Positions 20,522-31,994 of a DNA stretch of 64,000 bases are shown here, piece by piece. The position numbers and the translations under genes are program-made. Source of the DNA: Oidiodendron maius Zn (Eukaryota; Ascomycota; Leotiomycetes; Myxotrichaceae). The notes beneath the pieces are model-generated. The model was not told where the DNA came from and did no database searches. It saw nothing but the letters and a program-made list of their open reading frames with translations. Where the stretch lies: assembly GCA_000827325.1 (NCBI GenBank), contig KN832879.1, forward strand, positions 1 to 64,000. The letters are read 5' to 3'. Each line of letters begins with the position of its first letter. Position 1 is the stretch's first letter.

Positions 20522-22866
20522 ATGGCCGAGTATGCAGACTTTGTACGGGACGACCCAGAAGAGGGTTCCGAAGATATTGAGATGCTTGACGCCGTTCCAT
20601 CCCGGAATGGTGCGTCCTTCCTCGAGGCGCAATATCAGAACGGAACAGTCCGAGTGGACGACGATATGGACATGGCACGTAGTCCCCAAGATGAACCTCG
20701 CTCAAGCATCGAGCAAGATTCCGCACAACCAAAGTCTCCTGAATTCGTCATTGCAATTGATTTTGGCACGACATTCTCATCCGTGGCGTTTGTCCGCCTT
20801 AAATCGAACATTCAGGCCGATCTAATTACCCCCGAGGCCATCAAGTGTATCGACCACTTCCCCGACATACCGGGCTTGTCTGCGGATGTGACCAAGAGCT
20901 ATCAGACCGTTCCAACTGAGCTTTTGTGCTCTACACAGAAAAGCAAGAAAGATCACGCCGATATCGTCTCCGATTCCGAATCGATACGCTCTCTGGAAAA
21001 GGAGTGGGAGTCCTCAACATCGGGAGACTCCGATCAGGAGAGAGAACGGCACACGACATCTCCAGGTGTTAGAGACGGTGGAATCGGAGACTCAATATGG
21101 GGATGGGGTGTTCACACAAGACTAGAAAATTCCCAAAGCATACCCCAGGAGCTCATACACTTGACCAATTTCAAGCTACAATTAGACGATGGGGAGAGCG
21201 CAAGAGACCTTCGCAGCAAAAGTGCCCGAGACATGAAGGCCTTAAAGCATGTCAAGGTCGTCGATATCATCAGTGAATACCTTGGACAGCTGCTCAAGCA
21301 TACCAAAGCAAGGCTGATCGAATCACACGACTTTAGGGATGATAGTATTGTGGAATTTGTCCTCTGCGTGCCTACCTCCTGGTCTGACAAGGCCTGCCGC
21401 ATCATGCAAGATGCGCTAACTACGGCAGTCAAGACATCCCAGCTTGTAATCCTGAAGCATGGTATAATAAAAGATTTATTTATCGTTGCGGAATCCGAGG
21501 CTGCGGCAACCTACGCTCTGGAAGACCGGAAGTCTTTATCACAGATGACGAAGGGCGACTCATTCTTACTCTTGGACTGCGGTGGCGGTACAGTGGATGC
21601 CGTCACCTATAAATTAACTCGCGACGATCCTGTTCGGATGGAAGAAGTAGTTGGCCCTGATGGGATGTCCTGTGGATCAAGCCTCTTAAATGAGAATTAT
21701 AGAAAGTTGTTACAAGACCGGCTTAAGCATGCTGAATTTGTTGCAGATGCTCTGCCGCTCGAGACTATCATCGCCAACGCGGTCCAGGTCTTTGAAAGAT
21801 CGAAGAGGAGCATCAATATAGTTGACAGAAACGCCCATATTGATGCGGCCCTTATCCATGGCCTGAAAGCAGCAGAAGACCCAGAACTTAGATTTCGGAG
21901 CAATAGCTTAGGTGTTAGCTGGGGTGACATGTATGGAGTCTTTAAAGATTGCCTCCGCGGGGTTTCAGCTCTGATGCTAAAGCAGCTCAACGCAGCGAAA
22001 GCGAATGGGGTCAGTGTTGAAAGGGTTATCTTGACTGGGGGCTTTGGGGATTCGCCATCACTAAGGAATCATCTTAAGAAGGCCCTGAGAAAAGAACGAA
22101 ATTTTCTCGATATGCCAATAGAACTTGAGACACCCCACTATATCCAGTCAGCTGTCGCCCGGGGTGCTGTTTTGCGCGCCCTAAGGAAAGACTTCGGGCC
22201 TCACAGATATACTAGGTCAAGCTATGGCGTCCTCCGGTCAGAACAATGTGATTTAAATAATCCTAAGCATAAGAAGTTTCGAGCTCGCCGCGATCGGGTC
22301 GATGGAGAGCTATACATTATGGATACTATCGAATGGCTGATCGAGAAGGTACGTGGGTATAACTGTAGGCCAAAGGGCTTCTACCATTCTCTCTAACAGC
22401 CAGTGACCAGGGATCATATGTGGAAACCAGGCACACCAAAAGATTCAAGTCTAGGCACCTCTTCCGAATGAACGACAATTTTATATGCGAAGAAGTCCTC
22501 TATGTTTCTACACATATACATGAATCTGGATATAAAGTCAAGCATCCAAAGAACAAAGGTTAGAAACATACCAGTCCAATTCTTAGACCGGCAGACACTA
22601 ATAGACCACTGTGCGTAGGAGCTGAAGAGGCGGGCAGAATCACAGCCGATCTCACCTTTCTGAAGACAAATAATCAAATAAAACCCACTATCGCAACGAA
22701 CGAGAAGGGGAAACAGTTATCATATTATGAGGTTGAGTTTGATATCTGGCTTATTATCGAAGGGCGGAATTTGAGATTCGAGGCCCGCTCACCAGTCAAT
22801 AAAAACGAAGTGAGCGCTTCTGCTGACTTCTGCATTGCGGCGGGCTTTTCCCCCGGGACTATATAG
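20522..22866 (+). CDS. Hsp70-like actin-fold ATPase (fungal accessory family)
   Basis: Three exons (20522-22348, 22411-22558, 22619-22866) joined in frame give 740 residues. Phosphate-1 motif IAIDFGTTFSS lies near 77-87, phosphate-2 motif LLLDCGGGTVDAV near residue 350, and the adenosine motif VILTGGFGDS near 500. An acidic N-terminal extension of about 70 residues precedes the fold. After the ATPase part comes a beta-rich C-terminal region (exons 2 and 3) in place of the usual substrate-binding domain and EEVD tail. This is the layout of the expanded fungal Hsp70-like group, whose clients and roles are mostly unknown. It is not the housekeeping chaperone. The first intron was placed at GACCAG to keep the KGSYVETRHTKRF continuity expected in the family. 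All motifs are intact. Confidence 0.9.
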
Positions 22867-23164
22867 CGTAGGAGCTGTAAGGCTACTTTCGGCTGTTCAA
22901 TATACAGAATTGAATAGGGCTGGCGGATGTAGCTTTCTTGGACCCACCATTACTACATGAAGGTCTATTAGTTTTCTTTCAAGATGCGCCTGTTTGTACC
23001 ACTCTAGTACGTATGACTGTAGACAACAGGCTTTATGTACATTATTTAAGCTAGTTGGATATAGATGACGCATTTCTAAAAGAAAGGATTTTATTCAGGA
23101 TCCTGCTGTTAATCTACAGAGATATTAGCCTATAAGAGTATCGTCCATCTGGCAATCTGGCATC
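22867..23164. other. Intergenic spacer; no gene seen
   Basis: About 300 bp between the Hsp70-like stop codon and the start of the MFS relic. No coding or repeat signal was found. Confidence 0.4.
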
Positions 23165-23843
23165 ATGAACGAGGAGATGATCAGTTCTCCTTTCCAGCAA
23201 CCACGCAACGCCCAGTTATCGACAGAGAAATCAAAGACTTCTCATTACGTGAATGATTCTCAGCAGAATGAACAGCGGAATATTTTGGACATGACGGAAT
23301 CCGCGTCGCAGGAAGAGTCTCAAGACGAAGCCGACTTCCCTGACAAGTTCAAGTTAACTTTGATCACCATTGCGCTCTGTCTATCAATCTTTTGTATGAC
23401 ACTGGTGGGTTGCCACCGCTATGAAGCCGTTAGATTACGCAAATAATATTTGATTGCTGGTCATCAATCCTGGTTTGCCAACAGTTGTTCTATTTTAGGA
23501 TAACACGATCATCGCCACTGCGATTCCAAGAATTACTGATCAGTTCAAAGCCGTCGACGACGTGGAGTGGTATGGCGCTGCCTATCTTCTCACTACTTGC
23601 AAAGTGCATCTGATCTTTGGTAAATTCTACTCCCAATTCTCTTGGTCTTATCCTAGGACGTGCTGTGGCCGGGTTAGGCGTAGCTGGCCACTTTTCTGGT
23701 GCTATTTTGATTGTTAGCAGCAGCGTTCCGCTTCGCCAGCGTCCGACATACGTGGGACACTTTCTCTCGATAACTAATTCAACGGGCATCACTTCTGCCA
23801 GCCTCAACAACGGATCGTTCAGAAGATGTGAATATGGGTTGTA
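23165..23843 (+). pseudogene. Truncated MFS drug:H+ antiporter (DHA2 type)
   Basis: The 5' third of a multidrug-type major facilitator survives. Exon 1 (23165-23404) has an acidic cytosolic N-terminus and the start of TM1. A 94-nt intron (23405-23498) leads to [16 protein letters not shown], the signature of 14-TM DHA2 transporters. Soon after the [11 protein letters not shown] segment the frame breaks. The next conserved piece ([14 protein letters not shown], 23636-23677, motif of TM4) is in another frame, with about 25 residues missing between. Similarity ends after RPTYVG and a few scrambled residues. The remaining ten or so membrane helices are absent, so no transporter can be made. It is the host's own gene family and was probably lost by deletion. 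Confidence 0.85.
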
Positions 23844-25243
23844 AAACATTTCTATTCTCACTGCAAGCAATTTCGAAGTCTGTCAGAGGTGTTAACGATC
23901 CAGGACAGTGTAGGAGTGGTTCTTCTGGCCATAATTTGGAGTTGAGCGGCGAAACGGATGGTGACTTGCTTGATATGTTACCATATACTCCACCGCTGGC
24001 AACTAGCTGACATGCAGTTGTGTCCAAACATCACCTATATCATATAGAGAAGCTGATAAGGAATATTAAATGCTGGACGCACCATCAGCTTCTGTTCTTT
24101 AGAAATAAAAAATAAAAAAGTTGTGCTGGTTTTTGCCCCGAGCGACATAGGTAATTAAACGACTCCTCCATTTATACAGAGCAGGCAACCGCGGTTTATA
24201 ATAATCGCCCATATGCAGGGGACAAACTGGGCGGGGTGGGTTAATACACCTTGTAGGTATTTGAGACGGAATACTTGAAGGAAAGAATCATACTGAGCAT
24301 TCCTATAGTGATAGATTATATCCCTGCACATCTATTGCAGGTCAGCGACATGGTATATGCAATTGGTTTAACAGACTAGGTACGTTGGAAGAACTAATAT
24401 CGAAGAAATTTGATGTTAAATAACCTTATATACCTTTAGAAGTCACTAGAATCGATTAATTAATTTCAAACGGGTTTAGAAGACACTGATTCGATAAGCA
24501 AGAAACGCAGATGTCGAATAAGTGTTGCCATGATAAACTTAATTATCGATGAATAGACGGATAAACCTGGCAGGATAGAGAGTAAATAAGAAAATTAACC
24601 GTATAAGTATAAGAAGGTTAAAGTCCACATTGTCCATATGATTAATTGCCAAGTGTCTAGTTTAGTTGCACCTGCAAGCTAGCATTAGTCACCTATATCA
24701 CTGCAACCTGTTAGAAAATTGTGGGTATGGACTTTACAGTCATTCCGGAGTATAGTATTCAGAGCATACATTATCCCGTACCAACGTTCATAGCTGTTTA
24801 AAACCCCAAGGCTTTAATTTAATAATCACAGTAGCCAAAAAGCTTTACACTTTAGTTTAAAACTCATCGGTGTTGTTATTATTAATTTTATAAGAGGCGG
24901 TTTTTCACGATTTTGCGGTAAAAGCAGCCCGCTTATGAAACACGTTGGAGAATTTGTCAGCCAGGTGCAGAATAACTACGAAAAGCATTTTTACCCTATA
25001 TCGGATCTAGTGATTACTCTGACCTATAAAAGAGCTATTTTGTCTGCCTGATGGCTTTTTTTGACAAGGAATTTTCGAGATACTTGCCAGTACTTCACTT
25101 CTTAGCACTTGATGAACACTTGGGACCGACTCGACAACAAGACCGCGCGTCTTTAAGTGGCGGAGGGGTAATATTACCTGTGGTGCCATAGACTGCCTGT
25201 CAAATCCCGGAAATAAATCCCCAAGGTTGTTCGATTACGGCAC
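23844..25243. other. AT-rich intergenic region; no gene seen
   Basis: About 1.4 kb, AT-rich from 24000 to 24900. It probably holds the deleted remainder of the MFS locus and the promoter of the Zn2Cys6 gene. I found no transposase or reverse transcriptase remnant and no clear repeats. Confidence 0.35.
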
Positions 25244-26518
25244 ATGGCGCAAGAGAGAGCGCCTGATCCCCATGTCCCTGTTCAAAAGCGCCGGGTTATG
25301 TCAATGAGGCCACACCGTAAAGTCAGGTCCGGCTGTATGGAGTGTAAGTCACGGAAGGTTAAGGCATGCAGAAACCTACGGGATCATAACACCAAAGGAT
25401 GTGGTATTAATTTTCAATAGTGCGATGAAGAGCGGCCTCAATGTTCTCTTTGCGCAAGATATCTGATACATTGTGTGTATCCAGCTTTGGGCGGAGCCTC
25501 GGCGACTTCAAATTCAACTGTTTCACCCGATTCACGACACATGGATATTCCGAAAGACCTCAGTGATAAAACGACGGATTTACAGGTGGCTGATCTCGAA
25601 CTACTACACCACTGGACGGCTTTCGCGTGCTATGGTTTTGGTGACAGGCCAAGTGACGTAAAGGCATGGCAAGTGGAAATGCCTCAGGTGGCGTGTAAGC
25701 AACCATTCTTGATGCGTGGTATTTTGGCTATTTCGGCCTTACACATGTCGCGAGTTCGACCCGAGCAGAGGGGAAAGTATCTGGTGCGCGCTGTGCACCA
25801 TCAAAATATGGCCCTGCCATCCTACCGCTTTGTCATTGATGATTTTAGGAACAAGATGACAGCGGAGAACTGTCATGCTGTGATCGGCTTTGCAAGCCTC
25901 ACCAGTGCATACGCTATTGCTGAATCCCAGTATCTAGAAAGCAATCATTTTGCCGGCGGGTCTTCGCCGACAGGACTACCAGAGTGGCTTCATCTTCTGC
26001 GTGGCGCTCGCCAGATCCTTGATGTTGGAAGAGGCTGGATCAGCAAAGGACCAATGGCATTTCAAATTCGATCAATAGTAGGAGAAATCGAGTTGTCGCA
26101 CAATCCTGAAGATTCGAGGTTTGCTGCCCTTGAAAGCCTCTTTGACCAACGAAGAAATTCAAGTCCGATTTCCGAGAGGGAAATCGAGGCTTATCGTATA
26201 AGTCTGAGGCTCCTTCGAGAGAGCGCCGCAATCCCCCTTCTGCCGTGTCAGACATTGGGTATCAAACTCTCGATGTTTCGATGGGTGGAGCTCGTTCCTC
26301 AATTGTACCTCGAGCTGCTGGGCGAGCTCAAACCTCAAGCATTAATCTTGCTGGCTTACTTCTGTATCTTACTTAAGAGATGTAGCAAACTCTACTGGTA
26401 CATGGAGGGCGCGGCCGAACGGCTTATATCAAGTTTGCAGAATATCCTTGACGAGGAGTGGAAACCATGGATCGCGTGGCCGCTACAGATTGTTCAGAGT
26501 AATGTACATACAAAATGA
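25244..26518 (+). CDS. Zn2Cys6 transcription factor, Upc2-like sterol-regulator type
   Basis: Exons 25244-25363 and 25421-26518 give 405 residues. The zinc cluster C-x2-C-x6-C-x6-C-x2-C-x6-C (starting CMECKSRKVK, continuing CDEERPQC) is complete only if exon 1 runs through GTTAAG. The intron (57 nt) then starts with GC, not GT, and ends at CAATAG. A GT donor six bases earlier would remove Val-Lys and break the cluster spacing. After the cluster comes ADLELLHHWT, the entry to the fungal-specific regulatory domain of Upc2/Ecm22-like proteins, then PFLMRGILAISALH. These proteins act in the nucleus and in other fungi control sterol or secondary-metabolism genes. The C-terminus looks slightly short. 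An ERG4-type gene lies 10 kb away, but a regulatory link is only a guess. Confidence 0.85.
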
Positions 26519-27640
26519 GCAGGAGGACAGCTTCAAATATGTATTGAGGCAGTAATCTAAATATGAGCCGCATAGCCAAGAAACAAGTCAGCATTGAGCA
26601 AAATTATATCGACTTGAGCCGGGGGGTAGTAATTTCACTTAATAAATTATCTCATTTGAATGGCTCTTAAATTATCCATTCTTCGTCGAAGTAATTAGAG
26701 AAATTTGGACGTAGATGTTCATTACTACGGAATCTCAGTCATGGCGGTTTTCAAATTCTACCCTTTTAACCCTATGGCGTTCTTACCTATCTCATGTTCA
26801 CTATCTTAGTATATTACTTCTCTCCGCTTAGATTTAGAAGGTGGTGTGCTCGTGCTGTAATATAGCCGTGAGGGCCAGGGCTAAGACCAATGCCAACAAG
26901 AGTTTGCGAGGAGTAAAGTGAGGAATGCGAGTGCGAAGTGCGAAGTGCGAGTTGGGTAAAGCGGATCGAAATATGACACTAGAAAACAAGAAGCATAACT
27001 CGCTAGCCATATCGAGGAAATTGATGCAGACTGATATTCCCGCCTTCCTGTTAGGTCGTCTAACGTTCTGTCGACAGCCCTGAAGACACCTTATGATACA
27101 AAGATGCCGGCTTCCCCTGCCCTAGATTCTTTATCTGATGCTGAGCAGGGGTTGGCCTACTTACAAATGCGGTTAAGCGTTCTAGGCGTAAAAGGAATTG
27201 CTTAATAAGGCTATCTTGCCATTAAAGAGATTAGCGAACGCAACAGGAGATGCTCAAACTCTATACTGTAGTTCTAGTGGACGAATGGTAATAATTCAGT
27301 GCGGCTTTCCACAAGGAAACAAGGTTTGATCCTATAGTTAATTATCTTAAGAGAACTATGAAAGCCAAGCGATCAGCTGGGCAGTGTAGCATACCCGAAG
27401 CAGGACAACACGAGCTCCATCAGATTATTTGTTGCGGGTCACCAAACTTATTCTCACGACATTCTCGCGCCTCAAACTTTCGTGGCCGTTCTGCCTCCAA
27501 CCGGCGATCCTTTTACATGAAGCTATACCCTTTAAGGCATAGAGGCCACAATTCAAATTGCACCGCCATCCCACGCCACCTCTGCAAACCCGAGTTAGCT
27601 CCGCTACACTTAGTAAGTGCCAACAACACTATTTACCTTC
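26519..27640. other. Intergenic region with a short GTGCGAA tandem
   Basis: About 1.1 kb without a supported gene. At about 26926-26952 GCGAGT/GTGCGAA-type units are repeated about four times. The rest shows no domain or RNA gene that I can recognise. Confidence 0.35.
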
Positions 27641-27880
27641 TCAGCAGCTCCTAGGGCTCGTGCCTTTCCTTTCGCAACACTTCTCAAATTCCGCATAAAT
27701 ATTGTTGGCGATGGCGTAATACTGTAGAGTATGGAAGCAATAGCAGTCTAGTGAAGTGCCAAGTTCGTTCATACATGCTCTTGTCACTTCCCAATCACCA
27801 CCGCACCGGATTGTAGTGTCCTCGTCGCTACAAGCCAGAGAAAGGCTAATGGGTAGTAGGAGCACTAGTGCCAGCTTCAT
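27641..27880 (-). CDS. Small secreted cysteine-rich protein (79 residues)
   Basis: A single exon starts at ATG and ends at TGA. Residues 1-16 (MKLALVLLLPISLSLA) are a classic signal peptide. The mature part of about 63 residues holds eight cysteines in the order C, C, C, CxC, CC, C, enough for four disulfides. No transmembrane segment or GPI signal follows. I do not recognise a named family. Proteins of this size and composition are secreted by fungi as effectors, antimicrobial proteins or surface proteins; which applies cannot be told. No intron is needed. The gene is isolated between two non-coding stretches, the usual setting of effector-like genes. Confidence 0.7.
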   Translation of the reverse strand: MKLALVLLLPISLSLACSDEDTTIRCGGDWEVTRACMNELGTSLDCYCFHTLQYYAIANNIYAEFEKCCERKGTSPRSC

Positions 27881-28370
27881 ATTGAATGTGAAAGATATAG
27901 AGCTTCAGTGGCTTGGATAATGAACTTGAGGTTCAGGAAAAGTAAAGAAAGGTGAAAACAGGTTCTAGACTAAGGCCGTATAGATATATTAAGAACTTTT
28001 CATCGATAGCCTCTTGGTAATAGAGCTTATATAATTTGGAAAGCAAAACAAATTACCTGTCACAAGACAACCATTGCTTATTGGAGTCTGTGTTTTCGAT
28101 GAGGTGGTCTGTCTCAGATAGTTAGATCGCCTGTCTATCAGCGGCGATCCCAGGCTATTGGCGGCGATCTCAAGCTATTGGCGGTTGCTTTGGAAATGGC
28201 CCAACTTTACCAAGTCCGCAGCAGTTCACACTTGCACCACCGAAAACGTTGGCCGAACCTCTTCCAAAGGCCAGAAGAACACAAGGAACTCCTCCATTCT
28301 CTCTATTATATATTCTTCTTGTCAAGTACATTTTCGTTTCAAAATTATACGTACCAACATGAGTAAAGGT
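27881..28370. repeat. Intergenic region with a short tandem repeat near 28140-28185
   Basis: Upstream region of the small secreted protein gene. Around 28140-28185 a unit of about 21 bp built on GGCTATTGGCGGCGATCTCA is repeated about two and a half times. It contains CTATTGG, a CCAAT-box-like core, so it could be bound by the CCAAT complex. No gene is supported. Confidence 0.35.
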
Positions 28371-28495
28371 ACTGCCTATAAAAGTGAGGCAGATAAATGC
28401 ACTAATTTTAAGAAAATTTTACTCTAAATACGTCTATTTTAACCATAAAATTGCCCAATTAAGTATATTGTATCTGTCCCACTTTTATAGGCAGT
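28371..28495. mobile_element. MITE of 125 bp with terminal inverted repeats
   Basis: The two ends are inverted copies of each other. The left end reads ACTGCCTATAAAAGTG and the right end is its reverse complement; similarity extends to about 24 bp with two or three mismatches. The interior is AT-rich and non-coding. The bases just outside are TA on the left and TG on the right if the repeat begins at CTGCC, close to the TA target duplication of Tc1/mariner-type transposons. It is a non-autonomous element needing an enzyme from elsewhere. Confidence 0.8.
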
Positions 28496-30962
28496 GGCTG
28501 CTAGACGAAGGGATACTGAACCCACTCAAAAGAATCTCTCTCCTACCAGTCAGGCACCTTTCTATGTTTTGCGTTCCCGGTCAAGCGATATGTTTCCAAG
28601 GGTACAGTACATAGAGATTCCGGTATACACATACAAATTTTGGTGGGGCAACTGGAATAATCCGGTATATCCGAATTCCGGTATATCTCAAGCCGGTATA
28701 ACTAGAGAATCCTGTAAATAATTTCTATCCTTACATTTGAGATGTAGGGACTAACCCCTTTAGTAGGCCGCGATTTTTGTGCGTTGTCAGGAGACCCACA
28801 TTGAGGAGTTGACAAAACTTGGCCAATACTGTGCTGAAGAGACATGACGCTATTGAATGTGTACAATCGAAATACGCCTGCAAATGGCAATTGATATACA
28901 ACCCATCCAGATCTAGACGTGCAAGGCTATTCCTATGATTATATGATCCAAAAGATGATTTTACTACTCCCCCCCCTAAATACTATATATCTGGGGTTTT
29001 CGAAAGAGGCGTTTGGTGAGTAAAATGGCCTGGTCGATTGGCGCGATTAAAAAATTCGGGGGTGAGGGGAAGCTGGTCATGCAACCGACTGTAGTAAAGC
29101 TGCATACTCCTGCTTGCGCTCTGCAGGGTAGCTCCCTTTTGCATAAATGAAGCAAGATGACGAATCAGAGAAAAGACGTAAGGCATGTGCCCAACAGATG
29201 AGACAGCTAAGTAACTGAATGTATCTGAACAGGGTAGTCCCTGGTATAGACTTCGGAAATACTGAGATATGGTCCCTTGATTCTAAATGTTTACCTCATC
29301 GCTATGTTCAGGTTTTTACTTAATCTACTAACATCACTAAACTACACATGATAAGAATGGCAATTAAGGAAAGTAGTTCAGACGAAAGCAATTTAGCAAG
29401 GAGAATTTTGTTCGTACCCTTGTACTGGTATGGAGCTAGTACCAACCCTAATATCAAGCTCCTCTTTTGGCTAGGTTCAAGTTGTGGTCATAAAGAGTCC
29501 GATGGAGAGCGTTAGTGAGACGGAGCATAACTAAGCATTTGAATTAGGAAAGATTCATTTCTTGAGCCATTCAATTCTTCGTGAAGTAGGAGATATGTAT
29601 TGCACTCATTATCCCCTTGGTTACCAGTAATATTACATTCTGAATTTGCTAGACTAAACCGGTCTTGCAACACACTGGGGCAAAATCTCCAAGCAAGATT
29701 GAGCACCCGCTCTAGACCTCGGAAGCTAATTAACGAATATTTATACACCATCGTCAAACAATACTTTGAGATGCATGAAGGCTGGGTCGCTACTCACTCG
29801 ATCGTCAGTTCATCCGGCGTAGCATTATGAGACCCGTCACCCGGAGACCCGATTTTTTTTACAACTACGGTGTACGTGGAGAGCGATATGGAGAGCGACG
29901 TGCAGCACTCGGGGCAGTATCACTAGTATCCATATAAGAGGTCAGCTTTGTGGTACAGATTGACAGGGCCGCACAGCTCAAACGCATTTTTCGTCGTGCT
30001 CTTTTTTAGCTACTCTCTGACATTTGATGATGGGAAATGCCAGGAATGAGCTATTGGCAAATCACCAGGTAGACATCTCCACTGTTAGGACTCTACCAAC
30101 TCAGTGACTTAACCAACCAGAACGAACTTCCCCTTTAAATATCTCGAGTAACATCACATACCCGACATCCCTGCGAAGCGAAAATCCCGCAGTTACGCCG
30201 GTGATCTCGACCAAAAGGCAAATCTCCCAACAGAGAATATGGTTTCACTTCTTCCAGCCACGTAATCTCATACCTAGCTGTGCCTATTTTCTGCCATTGT
30301 ACTATTTTAATCTAAGCTTGTCTGGTGGCTACGTGATTGCGCTCTGACTGCCCTGTGACGAAATTTCGATCTTTGTAAAGTATACATTTTCCACCCCCTC
30401 AGAACGTTTCTACGTCTTCAAACTTACACATCCTTTTAGAGCAGGCATTTTAATAAATGTTGATAAATATTATGTGTTCAAAGATTTGAAGAAGCGTTGT
30501 AATGTTGTGGAAACAGCTGGTGGTCGTAAATGTGAAACGAACGACTCGGCTGTAGTTGCCGCATTGGAAGGGCCTATTCTGCAGGCACACCGGCGACGCT
30601 CTAGCAATCCTCCACCACGACAGGTTAGCCAACGTCTTAAACTTTCAGCGACCGGAAAGAAAGACAGAATGCGGCCAGCTTATGCTGCGAATAACATATC
30701 AGTAGTTAAAAGCTATCTAGTTTGCATTCTTCTAACTATTTTTAATTTCCTTACGCTGCAGAACTAATATTCAAACCTACCTTACTCTGCCTGCCATCTA
30801 TTCAATGTCTCCAGGGAGGATTTATGGGATGATTAACACCCAAGACCTGAGTCTGTAGCCATACACATTCCTCTAATATTTCACAAAAAGGGACGTGTCG
30901 CCTCCATGAAGATTGGGAATAAAATTAAAACTAACAGGACTCTAAACAATGGTGTAGCAGCG
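28496..30962. other. Long intergenic region with a CCGGTATA motif cluster; no gene seen
   Basis: About 2.5 kb. At 28618-28705 the motif CCGGTATA occurs four times in about 85 bp, which resembles subterminal binding sites at a transposon end. The rest has only short open frames without domains. A minus-strand stretch near 30070-30120 resembles the 5' half of a tRNA but lacks a T arm. I see no reliable gene. Confidence 0.35.
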
Positions 30963-31994
30963 TTAAGCTAGCAATGCAGTCTCTATTTCCGGAACATCCA
31001 TTGACTCAAGCAATCCGCCCGAAAAATAATGAACCTCCGCGATATCCTTATTGCCTTGGGTAAGAATAATAAACCTGATCTCAGGCGCCACCCAGTCCAT
31101 ATTTGTCCTTCTGAGTCGCATATATGCACCTTGCACGGACTGATATGGGCAACGTAGCCATCGCATACCAATATTTTTCGATCTCCACAGTCTTATTTCT
31201 ATTTCCTTCATGTTCCGGGCACTAAGAATTGTCCGGAGGCAATTATTGTCCTCTATGCCTAGCCCCCTGTCGTCGAACTCTAGAATAACCTTCTGGACGA
31301 TATCGAAGTCATCCTCGCGGAGGAGATGCGCGATATCGGCACCAAGATCGAGGGTTATCGGAAACGCCGCGAGGACCCCGCCACCGCGGTGGACTCCTTG
31401 GAACCTTCGCCGATAGTGTCGCGCGGCCGCCCTGTGTGACTCGTGGTTCACCAGCATCAGGGGCGGGAGTAACGCAGTTGCGGCGAAGATTCGAGGGGTA
31501 CCCCAGGCTGTCCCACAACCGCCTGCGCCCCGGTGGACCGTATGACCTGAGCACCTGATTTCTACTTCGGTTGCCACCATCATCGCAAGTCGCCATATCT
31601 TCTGCCGGATCTCTGGGGGCAACCTTGGGAAGGGATGGAACGTGCCTTGTGATGCGAACAGAAGCTCCTTGGCGGACTGCCGGCTCTTATCCAAGAGCTG
31701 TCTCTTGTGGTTGTAGTCCTCGACGTTGGAACTACTGCCCCACAGGACCTTGTCCTCACACCTAGCCTTTTCGGCAATCTTCACAGGGCCAATCACCATC
31801 CTCGGTGGGGGGCCCCAGACGCAGCTAGAAATGAAGCTGTGTGGGACTCTCTTGCCATCTTTATTCGTATAGGCACGCGGCGGGGATATGGTGTGCGTTA
31901 CCCAATTTTCATCTACGAAGGTGTAGCCAACAGGAGAAGTCGTGGGGAGGCCATTGGAAGAGGATAATCTAGAGAGTTGTCTGGTCATGACCAT
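30963..31994 (-). CDS. 2EXR-domain fungal protein (343 residues)
   Basis: A single exon from ATG at 31994. The core motif FPRLPPEIRQKIWRLA, near residues 120-135, followed about 70 residues later by LMLVNHESHRAAARHY, is the pattern of the fungal 2EXR domain. That is an F-box-like or protein-interaction module found in large lineage-specific families. No function is established for these proteins. The N-terminal 115 residues are Ser/Pro-rich and basic. Between the two motifs is a Gly- and Cys-rich stretch specific to this protein. There is no signal peptide. The neighbouring gene on the right is divergent. Confidence 0.8.
   Translation of the reverse strand: MVMTRQLSRLSSSNGLPTTSPVGYTFVDENWVTHTISPPRAYTNKDGKRVPHSFISSCVWGPPPRMVIGPVKIAEKARCEDKVLWGSSSNVEDYNHKRQLLDKSRQSAKELLFASQGTFHPFPRLPPEIRQKIWRLAMMVATEVEIRCSGHTVHRGAGGCGTAWGTPRIFAATALLPPLMLVNHESHRAAARHYRRRFQGVHRGGGVLAAFPITLDLGADIAHLLREDDFDIVQKVILEFDDRGLGIEDNNCLRTILSARNMKEIEIRLWRSKNIGMRWLRCPYQSVQGAYMRLRRTNMDWVAPEIRFIILTQGNKDIAEVHYFSGGLLESMDVPEIETALLA

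Noticed and set aside
22349-22866. Apparent C-terminal truncation of the Hsp70-like ATPase
   Set aside because: Two further exons in frame give the expected C-terminal region, so the gene is complete.
30065-30125. tRNA-like sequence on the minus strand (A-box-like GAGTTGGTAGAGT, possible 7-bp stem)
   Set aside because: Only about 52 nt lie between the pairing ends; T arm, B box and terminator are missing.
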